Source of the DNA: Muribaculaceae bacterium
GTDB taxonomy: Bacteria > Bacteroidota > Bacteroidia > Bacteroidales > Muribaculaceae
Assembly: GCA_017405965.1 (NCBI GenBank)
Contig: JAFQZK010000015.1
Coordinates: forward strand, 62,001 to 126,000
DNA: 64,000 nucleotides
Reading direction: 5' to 3'
Shown here: positions 52,965 to 60,668 of the stretch, in pieces
Layout: each line of letters begins with the position of its first letter
Numbering within the stretch: position 1 is the first letter of the stretch
Notes under the pieces: model-generated
The model's input: only the letters and a program-made list of their open reading frames with translations
Databases searched by the model: none
What the model was told of the DNA's origin: nothing
Translations under genes and position numbers: made by a program

Positions 52965-53504
52965 ATGATTAACGAAATAGTTATTGCCGGTTTCGGCGGA
53001 CAGGGTGTACTGTCAATGGGTAAGATTCTTGCCTACTCTGGCCTGATGGAAGACAAGGAAGTCTGCTGGCTGCCCTCTTATGGTCCCGAACAGCGCGGCG
53101 GTACCGCCAACGTGACTGTTATCGTGAGCGATGAGCGCATCAGCTCGCCCGTGCTCAATACCTATGATGTGGTGGTTGTCCTCAACCAGCAGTCACTCGA
53201 CAAGTTCGAGAGCAAGGTAAAGCCCGGTGGTATCCTGATGTATGACACCTATGGCATCCACAAGAAACCCACCCGCACCGATATCAAGATTTATCCTATC
53301 GATGCTACCGAGAAGTCTATCGAGATGAAGAACTCCAAGACCTTCAACATGATCGTCCTGGGTTCGATGCTCAAGGTACGCCCCATGGTGACCATCGAGA
53401 GCGTGCTCAAGGCCCTCAAGAAGACTCTTCCCGAGCGTCACTGGCACCTCATCCCCCTCAACGAGGAGGCTCTGAAGGAAGGTGGCAACCTCATCAAGGA
53501 GTAA
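52965..53504 (+). CDS. 2-oxoacid:ferredoxin oxidoreductase, gamma subunit
   Basis: 179 residues. IVIAGFGGQGVLSMGKILAY is the Rossmann-like start typical of the gamma subunit, LPSYGPEQRGGTANVTVIVSDE the conserved CoA/contact region. It completes the delta-alpha-beta-gamma enzyme that links central carbon and amino-acid metabolism to reduced ferredoxin. A strong terminator follows. Confidence 0.94.
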   Translation: MINEIVIAGFGGQGVLSMGKILAYSGLMEDKEVCWLPSYGPEQRGGTANVTVIVSDERISSPVLNTYDVVVVLNQQSLDKFESKVKPGGILMYDTYGIHKKPTRTDIKIYPIDATEKSIEMKNSKTFNMIVLGSMLKVRPMVTIESVLKALKKTLPERHWHLIPLNEEALKEGGNLIKE

Positions 53505-53524
53505 TTGTAACACAATCCAATAAC

Positions 53525-53562
53525 AACAAACGGTTGGCCCAATGGGTCAACCGTTTGTTTCG
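53525..53562 (+). terminator. Terminator of the oxidoreductase operon
   Basis: A 12-bp outer stem (53525-53536 with 53548-53559) plus inner CCC/GGG, followed by TTTCGTT. It separates convergent genes. Confidence 0.85.
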
Positions 53563-53582
53563 TTATATCCGTTATGTCCGTC

Positions 53583-55286
53583 TTACCGCACTGCGATTTT
53601 CCACGCCTGACGGCTGGAGGCTGTCTTCAGCAGGTAGATGCCGCGAGGCAGCTCGATGACGGTGTTGTCCTTGAGCTCATCGATGCGGCACATCTCCTGC
53701 CCCGACACATTATACACGATGGCCTGTCCCACATTCTCGCTGCACTTGACGAGGATGCCGCCTTCCATGGCGATGACTTGCAGCGGCTTATCGGCCTGGA
53801 TGCCTGTCAGTCCGGTGGCGTCGATGGTGATGACATTCGACGGTTCGCTGATGTAGCCCAGGCGGTAGGACTGCACGCTGTAGGTGTGCGTCTCGTTGCT
53901 GTGGCGGTCGTTGAAGTTGTAACTCGTTTCTTCGCCGTTCTCGGTGGTGAACACATCGGTCAAGGTCTCCCCGCTGTCATGTTTATAGATGGTGCGGGTG
54001 ATCATGTAGTAGTCAACTTTCTCCTCGGGGGCTTTCCAGTTGGCGGTGTAGCTGCTGCCGGTGATGTTCGAGGCATCGAGTGCGGTCAACGTGGTCAATA
54101 CGGGTACTTCAGCGCAGCGGGCGCGCAATTCCACTCCCACGCTGCCAACCAAGCCACCGTCCGAAATGAGCAATCGCGACGTGTGGTCGCCGACGGCGGT
54201 GGGCGTGTAGGTGATGGTCAAAGGGTAGCCTTCGGCACTGTTGGCCATGCTGCGGCTCACCATGTTGACGGGAATGCTGAACATGTCTTTGTCATAGAGA
54301 TACACTTTAACCGACAGCGGGTTGTTCAGGCCGTGTCCCTTGATGTAAAGGGTGTATTCCAGCGACTTGCCGATTGCCACCTCACCGAAGTCGAGCACTG
54401 TGCCCTGGGTGGGGGCAATGAGCTCGGGTTCGCCGCTATAGGTTGTCGTGTCACTGCTCATGCCGGCTTCGCTCAGGTAGAAGACCTCGCCTTGACGGTT
54501 GCCCCAGATGTACTCAAACAACTGAGGAATGTCGATGAACGGGTTGCGGTTGTTCTGGCACTTCTGCACAGCATCGTTCCGGTCCACCTCCTTGTCGCTC
54601 ACGGCGTCGTTGCGGGCCCAGCGGCACAGCAGTTCTACCGACCAGTCGTTGAGCGTTTTCCAGTTGTTGTTGGTGAGCATGAAAGTATAACGCCAGATGT
54701 AGTGCTGGTAGGTGCAAGCCATATAGAAATAGGTGCGCGCAAAGTCGCCCTTGTAACGGTCGTCGGGCTCGAACACCTCGCTGGCACCGCCGCCTTGACC
54801 GATCTTGGGGTAACCCACTTTGGTCACACCGTTGTCAAATGTCGTTTGGGACACCTCGCCCAACGGCCAATTCAGCTTGGCTTCATTGGCATCGGCATCA
54901 GAGGGATACAGGTGGTTGATGTCGGTATAACTGGGATACAGGTTCACGTTGTTGTTTTGACCTGACGGGGCCCACCAGCTCTTGGGGACCGAATGCTCGC
55001 GGTTCATGCCCCAGGTGGCACCGAAGCGGTAAACGTAGTCACTGTACATGTCCCAGACCCTACCAGGGTCGTCAGGATAGCAGTCGGTCTCGGGGAAATA
55101 GTTCCACAGGCTGTTATAGCTGAGCACGGTGTGTTGCATCGCCAGATCGTGGATGGCGTTTTTCAACGCTTCGCCACTCTTGCCCTCGAGCGAGTTGTAA
55201 TAGCCGGCGGGAATGGTAGCCTGGGCGGTCATCCATGCAGTGACGGCTACAGCGGCCATGAGTATGCGGGTTAATCTCTTCATCAT
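53583..55286 (-). CDS. Secreted endonuclease I family nuclease with T9SS-like C-terminus
   Basis: 567 residues. Signal peptide (cleaved near AQAT), then the Endonuclease_1 (PF04231-type) domain about 25-290, with the His-metal motif MNREHSVPKSWW (His98) and NNNVNLYPSYTDINHLYPSDADAN. After it come an Ig-like segment (about 300-395), an Fn3-like segment (about 400-480) and a C-terminal sorting-type domain (AIVYNVSGQEMCRI, LPRGIYLLK, ending WKIAVR). It probably degrades extracellular DNA or RNA for nutrients. Monocistronic; -7 box at 55315-55322. Confidence 0.92.
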   Translation of the reverse strand: MMKRLTRILMAAVAVTAWMTAQATIPAGYYNSLEGKSGEALKNAIHDLAMQHTVLSYNSLWNYFPETDCYPDDPGRVWDMYSDYVYRFGATWGMNREHSVPKSWWAPSGQNNNVNLYPSYTDINHLYPSDADANEAKLNWPLGEVSQTTFDNGVTKVGYPKIGQGGGASEVFEPDDRYKGDFARTYFYMACTYQHYIWRYTFMLTNNNWKTLNDWSVELLCRWARNDAVSDKEVDRNDAVQKCQNNRNPFIDIPQLFEYIWGNRQGEVFYLSEAGMSSDTTTYSGEPELIAPTQGTVLDFGEVAIGKSLEYTLYIKGHGLNNPLSVKVYLYDKDMFSIPVNMVSRSMANSAEGYPLTITYTPTAVGDHTSRLLISDGGLVGSVGVELRARCAEVPVLTTLTALDASNITGSSYTANWKAPEEKVDYYMITRTIYKHDSGETLTDVFTTENGEETSYNFNDRHSNETHTYSVQSYRLGYISEPSNVITIDATGLTGIQADKPLQVIAMEGGILVKCSENVGQAIVYNVSGQEMCRIDELKDNTVIELPRGIYLLKTASSRQAWKIAVR

Positions 55287-55314
55287 AATTGCGTGATTTA
55301 TTGATTCTGAGCCA

Positions 55315-55322
55315 CAAAGGTA
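55315..55322 (-). promoter_or_regulatory. -7 box of the endonuclease gene
   Basis: TACCTTTG on the minus strand, 29 bp before the start codon. No good -33 box. Confidence 0.55.
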
Positions 55323-55377
55323 ATATAAAGTTTCTGGTTTTTGTACCTTGAATTTCAGTTTTCGGTTTATTTAACCT

Positions 55378-56841
55378 CTAGTCGGGGTCGTTGACCCAGT
55401 TGATCAGATAGACGCGGTCGCGGGCACGCGTCATGGCGGTGTAGAGCCAGCGGTAGAAGTCCATCGACTGCATCGCGTCGGGCATGATGCCGCCCATGTC
55501 GATGAACACGTTGCGCCATTGGCCACCCTGGGCCTTGTGGCAGGTCACGGCATAGGCATATTTGACTTGCAGGGCGTTGAAGTAGGGGTGCTCCTTCATC
55601 TGCTTGAAGCGCTCGCGCTTGTCGCCCGTCAGTTCGGCCCACACCTCGTTGTACAGGCGGTCGCTCTGCTCGCGGTTCAGGGCAGGGGTGTCGCTCAGCA
55701 GGCAGTCCACCACGATTTTGCAGTCCATCTCCACGCCGTCGTGGTCAGGAAACTCGACGGTGACGTTGGCAAAGCGCAGCCCATACTTGTGCTCGATCTC
55801 GCCCCACACGCGTCGCACGCGGCACACGTCGCCATTGGCGATGAAGTCCAGCTCGTCATAGTCACGGGCCCAGTAGTAGTTGTTCTTGGCCACCAGCAGC
55901 ATGTCGTCGTTAACCAGCAAGTCCTCGCGGTAGAGAATCGAGTTGCGCACGCCCATATTAAATAATGTGGCGCGCTTGTTGCTGCGGGTCACGATGATCG
56001 TCTCGCCCATGCCGTCGCGGTCGTAGCAGTCGCTGATGGTCTCCAGCAGGAATTCGCTCGACACGCTGCCGATGTCCTCCATGCCGTTGAGGTCGAACCG
56101 TGGCCGGCCCAATGTGCCGTCTTCCATCGCTTGGCGCAGCAGCGTTGCGTTGTGCAGGATGCCGCTCTCCTCGGCCTGTCGCGCGATTTGCCGCAGGAAC
56201 ACGCCGTAGGTTGTCAACCCCAGCGACCGCAGGATTTCGTCATCGAGGGCGGGACTCACCAACTGGCCTACAGGCGGTAACTGCGCATTGTCGCCCATGA
56301 GCACCATTTTGCACCCCAGGCCGTTATAAACATAGCCGATGAGGTCCTCGAGCAGCCTGCCGCTGCCGAAGATGGAACCGTCATTGGCGTTGCTGATCAT
56401 CGATGCCTCGTCGACGATGAAAACCGTGTCGGTGTGCTTGTTCTCGGCCAGGCCGAAGGCATCGATGCCGTAGCCCTGCTGGCGGTAGATCTTGCGGTGG
56501 ATGGTGTAGGCCGGGTGGCCCGAGTAGTCGCTGAAGATGTGCGCCGCACGTCCCGTGGGTGCCATCAGCACACTCTTCTTGCCCTGCTGGTGCAACGCCT
56601 TGACGATGGCGCCCGTGAGCGAGGTTTTGCCTGTTCCCGCATAGCCGCCCAGGATGAACACCGACCGCTCGGGTGCATACAGCAGGAAATGGGCCAGCGC
56701 CACGATAACCAGCATCTGGTCATCGTTCGGGTCATAAGGCAGCCACCGCAGCACGTCCACGGCGAGTTGTTTCACGCGCGGATCTTGGCGGTCGGCACCC
56801 CCGGTATTGCTGTAACTCTGCAGTCGGTCATTGTTGTTCAT
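55378..56841 (-). CDS. RecD-like superfamily 1 DNA helicase / AAA ATPase
   Basis: 487 residues from ATG 56841; the longer frame would run through the -7 box at 56846-56853. Walker A GGYAGTGKTS at 65-74, PTGRAAHIFS, Walker B-type VFIVDEAS with Asp-Glu at about 144-145, GDNAQLPPVGQ, and the C-terminal YAVTCHKAQGGQW plus YTAMTRARDRVYLI match the RecD2/TraI branch (UvrD_C_2). It lacks the RecD2 N-terminal region; there is no RecB or RecC neighbour. Probably a stand-alone repair helicase. Confidence 0.88.
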   Translation of the reverse strand: MNNNDRLQSYSNTGGADRQDPRVKQLAVDVLRWLPYDPNDDQMLVIVALAHFLLYAPERSVFILGGYAGTGKTSLTGAIVKALHQQGKKSVLMAPTGRAAHIFSDYSGHPAYTIHRKIYRQQGYGIDAFGLAENKHTDTVFIVDEASMISNANDGSIFGSGRLLEDLIGYVYNGLGCKMVLMGDNAQLPPVGQLVSPALDDEILRSLGLTTYGVFLRQIARQAEESGILHNATLLRQAMEDGTLGRPRFDLNGMEDIGSVSSEFLLETISDCYDRDGMGETIIVTRSNKRATLFNMGVRNSILYREDLLVNDDMLLVAKNNYYWARDYDELDFIANGDVCRVRRVWGEIEHKYGLRFANVTVEFPDHDGVEMDCKIVVDCLLSDTPALNREQSDRLYNEVWAELTGDKRERFKQMKEHPYFNALQVKYAYAVTCHKAQGGQWRNVFIDMGGIMPDAMQSMDFYRWLYTAMTRARDRVYLINWVNDPD

Positions 56842-56845
56842 GGCA

Positions 56846-56853
56846 CAAAAATA
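56846..56853 (-). promoter_or_regulatory. -7 box of the RecD-like gene, likely leaderless
   Basis: TATTTTTG on the minus strand, four bases before ATG 56841, so transcription should start at the ATG. No good -33 box. Confidence 0.5.
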
Positions 56854-56871
56854 ACAAAAAAGATGCGATTT

Positions 56872-56904
56872 TTTGCGTTTTTCCGCCAAATTGTATTACC
56901 TTTG
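56872..56904 (+). promoter_or_regulatory. Promoter of tRNA-Ser
   Basis: TTTG (56872-56875), a 21-bp spacer, TACCTTTG (56897-56904), 17 bp before the mature tRNA. Confidence 0.6.
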
Positions 56905-56921
56905 CCGCGCATTTGACGAAT

Positions 56922-57009
56922 GGAGTGATGCTCGAGTGGCTGAAGAGGCACGCCTGGAAAGCGTGTATACGTCAAAAGCGTATCCCGAGTTCGAATCTCG
57001 GTCACTCCG
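56922..57009 (+). tRNA. tRNA-Ser (anticodon GGA)
   Basis: 88 nt. A 7-bp acceptor stem (GGAGTGA with TCACTCC), D arm with GAGTGGCTGAAGAGGC, anticodon loop CTGGAAA (GGA, reads UCC and UCU), long variable arm as expected for serine, T arm with GTTCGAATC, discriminator G. CCA is not encoded. Followed by its own terminator. Confidence 0.96.
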
Positions 57010-57010
57010 C

Positions 57011-57050
57011 AAGAAGAAAGGCGACAGTTACTGCCGCCTTTCTTCTTTTT
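57011..57050 (+). terminator. Terminator of tRNA-Ser
   Basis: A 13-bp stem AAGAAGAAAGGCG with CGCCTTTCTTCTT (57011-57023, 57035-57047), then TTT. Confidence 0.85.
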
Positions 57051-57082
57051 GTTATAATCAACAAGATGTATTGCTTTATCTC

Positions 57083-59365
57083 TTAGTTGTTTGCGTAGAG
57101 AATCATGTTGATGAGACCGGTCACGTCGGTGATAGTGATGTCGCCATCGTTGTTCATGTCGGCATTAGCGATATTGATGCCGGTGGAGTTATCGCTCATC
57201 AGATAATTAATAATGCTGATAACGTCGCTGATGTTCACCGAGCCGTCCATGTTCACATCGCCAAACTCACCTGCATCACCAACAATTTGTGCGAAATTCT
57301 TCCAATAATCAGCGGCTCGGTATGCAGCCAGCGATGAAGCGGGAACGTGCAGGGTGCCTGAATAATCAGTGAATGAATTATCGTCGCACACGGGAGGCGT
57401 CATCGCTGCGCAATAAACATGAGACGGCTTGATGTACATGCCTTTAACTCCCGTAATCTGGCCGTTGATGTACACCTCGACTGGCCTCTGAATCATGATT
57501 GTTCCGCCTCTCCATTCTCCTTCACCACTGAGTGTGATGTGGGAAATGTGAAAGCAGCCCTCAAATGCATAGTAAGCCAGGGATGTGACCGAAGTGGGAA
57601 GCGTCACGCTTGCCAAGCCATAGCAGTTGTTGAAGGCATGATAGCCTACCGTAGAGACGGAATTAGGGATAACAACACTCTCCAGGGACGAACAGCCATC
57701 AAATGTGCTTTCCTCAATGGTTGTGAGGGCATTGCTCAGGGTGATGCTGGTCATGGAACTGCAATTCTGGAATGCGCTGAAGCCAATGGTGGTTACCGAG
57801 TTGGGGATGATCATGCCCGTGAGGGCGCTGCAGCCGTTGAATGCGTTGCTGCCGATTGAAGTGACGGAGCCGGGGATTATCACACTCGTCAGGCTGCTAC
57901 AACCATGGAATAAACTGTAACCAATCGTGGGGATGGCATTGCTGAGGGTCGCGCTTGTCAAGCTGGAGCAGCCATTGAACGCGCTGTTACCCAAGGATGT
58001 CACCGAGTCGGGGACCTTGATACTTGTTAACATCTTGCAGTCTGTAAAAGCATTGGAGCCGATGGTCTTGACAGTGCTGGGGATGAGGAAACTTGTTATG
58101 CCGGAGCAGTATTGGAATGCGTTGCTGCCGATGCTGGTGACACCCTCGGGGAGGGTGACGCTTGTGAGACTTTTGCAACTGCTGAATGCGGCAGAACCAA
58201 TCGAAGTGACCGAATTACCGAAGGTCACATCGGCCAAGTTACTGCATCCTGCAAAGGCGTTGCTGCCGATGGAGGTGACGGTGTTAGGGATGGTGACGCC
58301 CGTCAAAGCACGGCAACGGCAGAAAGTCATGTCGTTAATCGCGGTGAGAGCGTTGCTGAGGGTCACACTCGCCAAATTGCTACAATCGGCAAATGCGGCT
58401 GAGCCTAAGGTAACGACCGAGTTGGGGATGACCACGCTCATCAGACTGCTGCAGCCCGAGAAGACGCTCTTGCCGATGGCGGTGACCGAGTTGGGAATAG
58501 TCACACTCGTCAGGTTGGAACAACTGTTAAAGGCACCGTTGCCAATCGTGGTGACGGAGTTAGGGATAGTGACGCTCGTCAGATTAGTGGCTCCAACGAA
58601 TGCATAACTGCCGATGGCATTGAAATAGCCGGGAATGGTCACGTTCTGGACCTCGGTACCGTTCAGGTAGAGATGATGGGCATAATACAGCGGGTTGGCT
58701 TTCTCGTTTTCATAATTGGTCTTGGACCAGCCGGCAAGATTGTCGACGTTGACACGCTGCAGGGCTGAACAACCCACAAACGCGTCCTTGCCCACGGTGG
58801 TGACGGCATTACCCATGGTCACACTCGTGAGTCCATTGCATCTGTTGAAGGCAGATTCACCAATTGAGATGACCGAGTTAGGGATGGTCAAAGTCGTCAG
58901 ACAGGAGCAGCTGTTGAATGCCCAAGTGCCGATGGTGTGGACGGCATTGCCGATGGTTAAATCCGACAGAGCGTCGCAGTAGGAGAATGCCCCGCTGCCG
59001 ATCGAGGTGACCGAATTGCCGATATGGATGCTCTCCAACCTGCTGCAGTAAGAGAAGGCGTAGTTGCCGATGGAGGTAATCGAGTTGGGCATTTCAACGC
59101 CCGTGAGGTTGGCGCTGTGCTCAAATGCGTAAAGGCCGATAGCCGTAACAGGATAGGTGACGCCGTCATGAGTGACGGTTTCGGGAATCACGACTTGACC
59201 GCTGTACTCATCATTTTGAGTGGGATTCAACCCTTGGTAAGTCACAGTGGCCTCGTTGCCATTAAGGTTGTAATAGATGCCATCGACTTCAAAGTCGTGG
59301 GCCGAAGCAAGTGCCGGCAATAGGATTGTCAAGGAGAGAAGTGCGGTTTTGATGCTTGTTCTCAT
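57083..59365 (-). CDS. BspA-type leucine-rich repeat surface protein with dockerin
   Basis: 760 residues from MRTSIKTALL; the 51 codons upstream contain the promoter and are excluded. A signal peptide (cleavage near ASAHD) and a short beta-rich module precede 22 LRR_5 units of 23 residues (pattern VTSIGSNAFxGCSxLTSVTIPNS), broken once after the sixth by a NPLYYAHHLYLNG segment. Then a beta-rich segment (HISHITLSGEGEWRGG) and a dockerin-like end (GDVNMDGSVNISDVI; DMNNDGDITITDVTGLI). BspA-type proteins bind host matrix or other bacteria; the ligand here is unknown. Confidence 0.9.
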   Translation of the reverse strand: MRTSIKTALLSLTILLPALASAHDFEVDGIYYNLNGNEATVTYQGLNPTQNDEYSGQVVIPETVTHDGVTYPVTAIGLYAFEHSANLTGVEMPNSITSIGNYAFSYCSRLESIHIGNSVTSIGSGAFSYCDALSDLTIGNAVHTIGTWAFNSCSCLTTLTIPNSVISIGESAFNRCNGLTSVTMGNAVTTVGKDAFVGCSALQRVNVDNLAGWSKTNYENEKANPLYYAHHLYLNGTEVQNVTIPGYFNAIGSYAFVGATNLTSVTIPNSVTTIGNGAFNSCSNLTSVTIPNSVTAIGKSVFSGCSSLMSVVIPNSVVTLGSAAFADCSNLASVTLSNALTAINDMTFCRCRALTGVTIPNTVTSIGSNAFAGCSNLADVTFGNSVTSIGSAAFSSCKSLTSVTLPEGVTSIGSNAFQYCSGITSFLIPSTVKTIGSNAFTDCKMLTSIKVPDSVTSLGNSAFNGCSSLTSATLSNAIPTIGYSLFHGCSSLTSVIIPGSVTSIGSNAFNGCSALTGMIIPNSVTTIGFSAFQNCSSMTSITLSNALTTIEESTFDGCSSLESVVIPNSVSTVGYHAFNNCYGLASVTLPTSVTSLAYYAFEGCFHISHITLSGEGEWRGGTIMIQRPVEVYINGQITGVKGMYIKPSHVYCAAMTPPVCDDNSFTDYSGTLHVPASSLAAYRAADYWKNFAQIVGDAGEFGDVNMDGSVNISDVISIINYLMSDNSTGINIANADMNNDGDITITDVTGLINMILYANN

Positions 59366-59438
59366 AATTTGGTATATAGTTATTGTCAAATTGTTATCAT
59401 GGTGGCAGAATGCTAGTAAACACCCTGAAAAACGGGGA

Positions 59439-59470
59439 CAAAAGTAGTGTTTTTCTGACAAATTACCAAA
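59439..59470 (-). promoter_or_regulatory. Promoter of the LRR protein gene
   Basis: Minus strand: TTTG (59470-59467), a 20-bp spacer, TACTTTTG (59446-59439). Leader of about 70 nt to ATG 59365. Confidence 0.72.
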
Positions 59471-59511
59471 ACACGCAACAAATTTGCTATAATTATTCAA
59501 AATTATTGTAC

Positions 59512-59533
59512 AGGCCAATGGCCAGCACTACTG
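59512..59533 (-). repeat. REP element d, type 2 (downstream of RAYT 2)
   Basis: Minus strand: CAGTAGTGC, then hairpin TGGCC-ATT-GGCCT. The GTAG tetranucleotide sits directly 5' of the hairpin, as in classical RAYT-recognised REPs. It lies 21 bp past the RAYT 2 stop codon. Confidence 0.75.
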
Positions 59534-59553
59534 GAGTGGGGTGATGGATTGTG

Positions 59554-60543
59554 TTACTTGGATGATAGGGTGGCTATAGCCTTTGCCAGGCTGTTGAGTT
59601 GCAGGCACTGCTCGCGGGTGATTCTTTTTCTCTCGCTGTGATAGGGCCATGGGGCGACGAAGAGTAATTGCCCTCGTGCACAGGCATCAAACTGCTGGCC
59701 GCCTGGCTTCCACATGGGGGAGAAACCGTTCTCGAGCAAAATGATTTCCCGTATCCCTGCTTCAAAGGCGGTTCTCATCACAGCTTTCTCGCAAGGGCTG
59801 ATGCATGGTGAGACCAAGACGGCGCCATCACGAGCCATCGCCATGTAGCGGTTGACCTCATGTGCTATGGCCTCGTCGGTATTGATGCTTCGCGAGCATT
59901 GCACGATGACCTTGAAAGGATGGTCGAGCAGGAATCGGTTGCCGGCAATGGCGACTTGGGTGTTTCCTAAAGTAATGTCTTGTTGGATGGTAAAGAATTC
60001 CGGATGGTAGCGTTTGGTCCATAGTCGGCGTGGATTGTCATGCAAGTAGTTCAGCATGGTTTCCAATTGCCCTTTGTTGATGAGAATTCTGTCATGGTAA
60101 CCCTCTTCCCAGAGGGTTGTTCCCAACAATTCCCGTGCGGCGGCATTGCATCCTGCCTTGAAACCGTTCACCACATTGCCCAGGTGGTAGGGGACCTGGC
60201 GGGTAACAAAGAGGACTCCATGCAAGTGGTCGGGCATCAACTGGATGTCCAACAATTGCACTTCGGGATAATGGGTTGTGATGGATTGCCAGCAGTTGAG
60301 CACCTGCTCGCCTAATGCGCTAGGAAGCACCCAGGGCATGGGGTGATTGTCATTGGGAGCGCAGAGCTCTCCGAGGACAGGCTTGCGTCCTTCCACTGCC
60401 ATGGTCACCATATAGATGCAGCGGCTGTGGTAATCGTGCCAGGCGTTGCGCCGCTTCATGGAACGGTTGACTTGGAAGCCCTCATGATGGTCTTTCCACC
60501 ACTGCCTGCGTCGCTCGTCGCGGTCGTGCCTCTGGTTGCTCAT
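59554..60543 (-). CDS. REP-associated tyrosine transposase (RAYT) with C-terminal Rossmann/DprA-like domain, copy 2
   Basis: 329 residues. Y1 HUH domain about 25-195: CIYMVTMAV, LMPDHLHGVLF (HUH His106/His108), LGNVVNGFKAGCN, WEEGYHDRIL (candidate nucleophile Tyr149), DNPRRLWTKRYHPEFF. Added domain about 195-329: AGNRFLLDHP, QCSRS, DGAVLVSPCISPCEKAVMRT, IILLENGF, GQLLFVAPWPYH. Same order as copy 1, but clearly diverged (about half the residues differ), and its flanking REPs have another sequence. An intact, probably single-copy domesticated transposase. No obvious -7 box upstream. Confidence 0.88.
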   Translation of the reverse strand: MSNQRHDRDERRRQWWKDHHEGFQVNRSMKRRNAWHDYHSRCIYMVTMAVEGRKPVLGELCAPNDNHPMPWVLPSALGEQVLNCWQSITTHYPEVQLLDIQLMPDHLHGVLFVTRQVPYHLGNVVNGFKAGCNAAARELLGTTLWEEGYHDRILINKGQLETMLNYLHDNPRRLWTKRYHPEFFTIQQDITLGNTQVAIAGNRFLLDHPFKVIVQCSRSINTDEAIAHEVNRYMAMARDGAVLVSPCISPCEKAVMRTAFEAGIREIILLENGFSPMWKPGGQQFDACARGQLLFVAPWPYHSERKRITREQCLQLNSLAKAIATLSSK

Positions 60544-60581
60544 GTGGACCTGGTACTTGTTATACTGCTGGAATGATAAAC

Positions 60582-60603
60582 AGGCCGGTGGCCTGCACTA
60601 CTG
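60582..60603 (-). repeat. REP element e, type 2
   Basis: Minus strand: CAGTAGTGC, then hairpin AGGCC-ACC-GGCCT. Same orientation as element d; upstream of RAYT 2. Confidence 0.78.
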
Positions 60604-60637
60604 CAACTCTTGCCGCAACTAGGATGGGTTGCTGTTG

Positions 60638-60660
60638 TAGTAGTGCGAGCCACCGGCTCG
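60638..60660 (+). repeat. REP element f, type 2, inverted partner of e
   Basis: Plus strand: TAGTAGTGC, then hairpin GAGCC-ACC-GGCTC. With element e it forms an inverted BIME-like pair; the flanks GCACTACTGCAAC and GTTGTAGTAGTGC are also near-complementary, allowing a large cruciform. It ends 9 bp before the OPT stop codon. Confidence 0.78.
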
Positions 60661-60668
60661 TTGATAGA

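Noticed and set aside
53574-54965. Plus-strand open frame of 463 codons opposite the endonuclease gene
   Set aside because: No family-like segments; the minus-strand endonuclease I with signal peptide explains the region.
55378-56841. RecD-like helicase as part of a RecBCD complex or defence system
   Set aside because: No recB or recC genes or defence partners are adjacent; neighbours are a nuclease gene with its own promoter and a tRNA.
56922-57009. tRNA-Ser as an integration site for a mobile element
   Set aside because: No integrase, no repeat of the tRNA 3' end was noticed in the following sequence, and the downstream gene is an ordinary surface protein.
57440-59170. Regular ~69-bp DNA periodicity that could be taken for a CRISPR-like or satellite array
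   Set aside because: The period equals 23 codons and comes from the leucine-rich repeats of one protein; there are no spacers and no cas genes.
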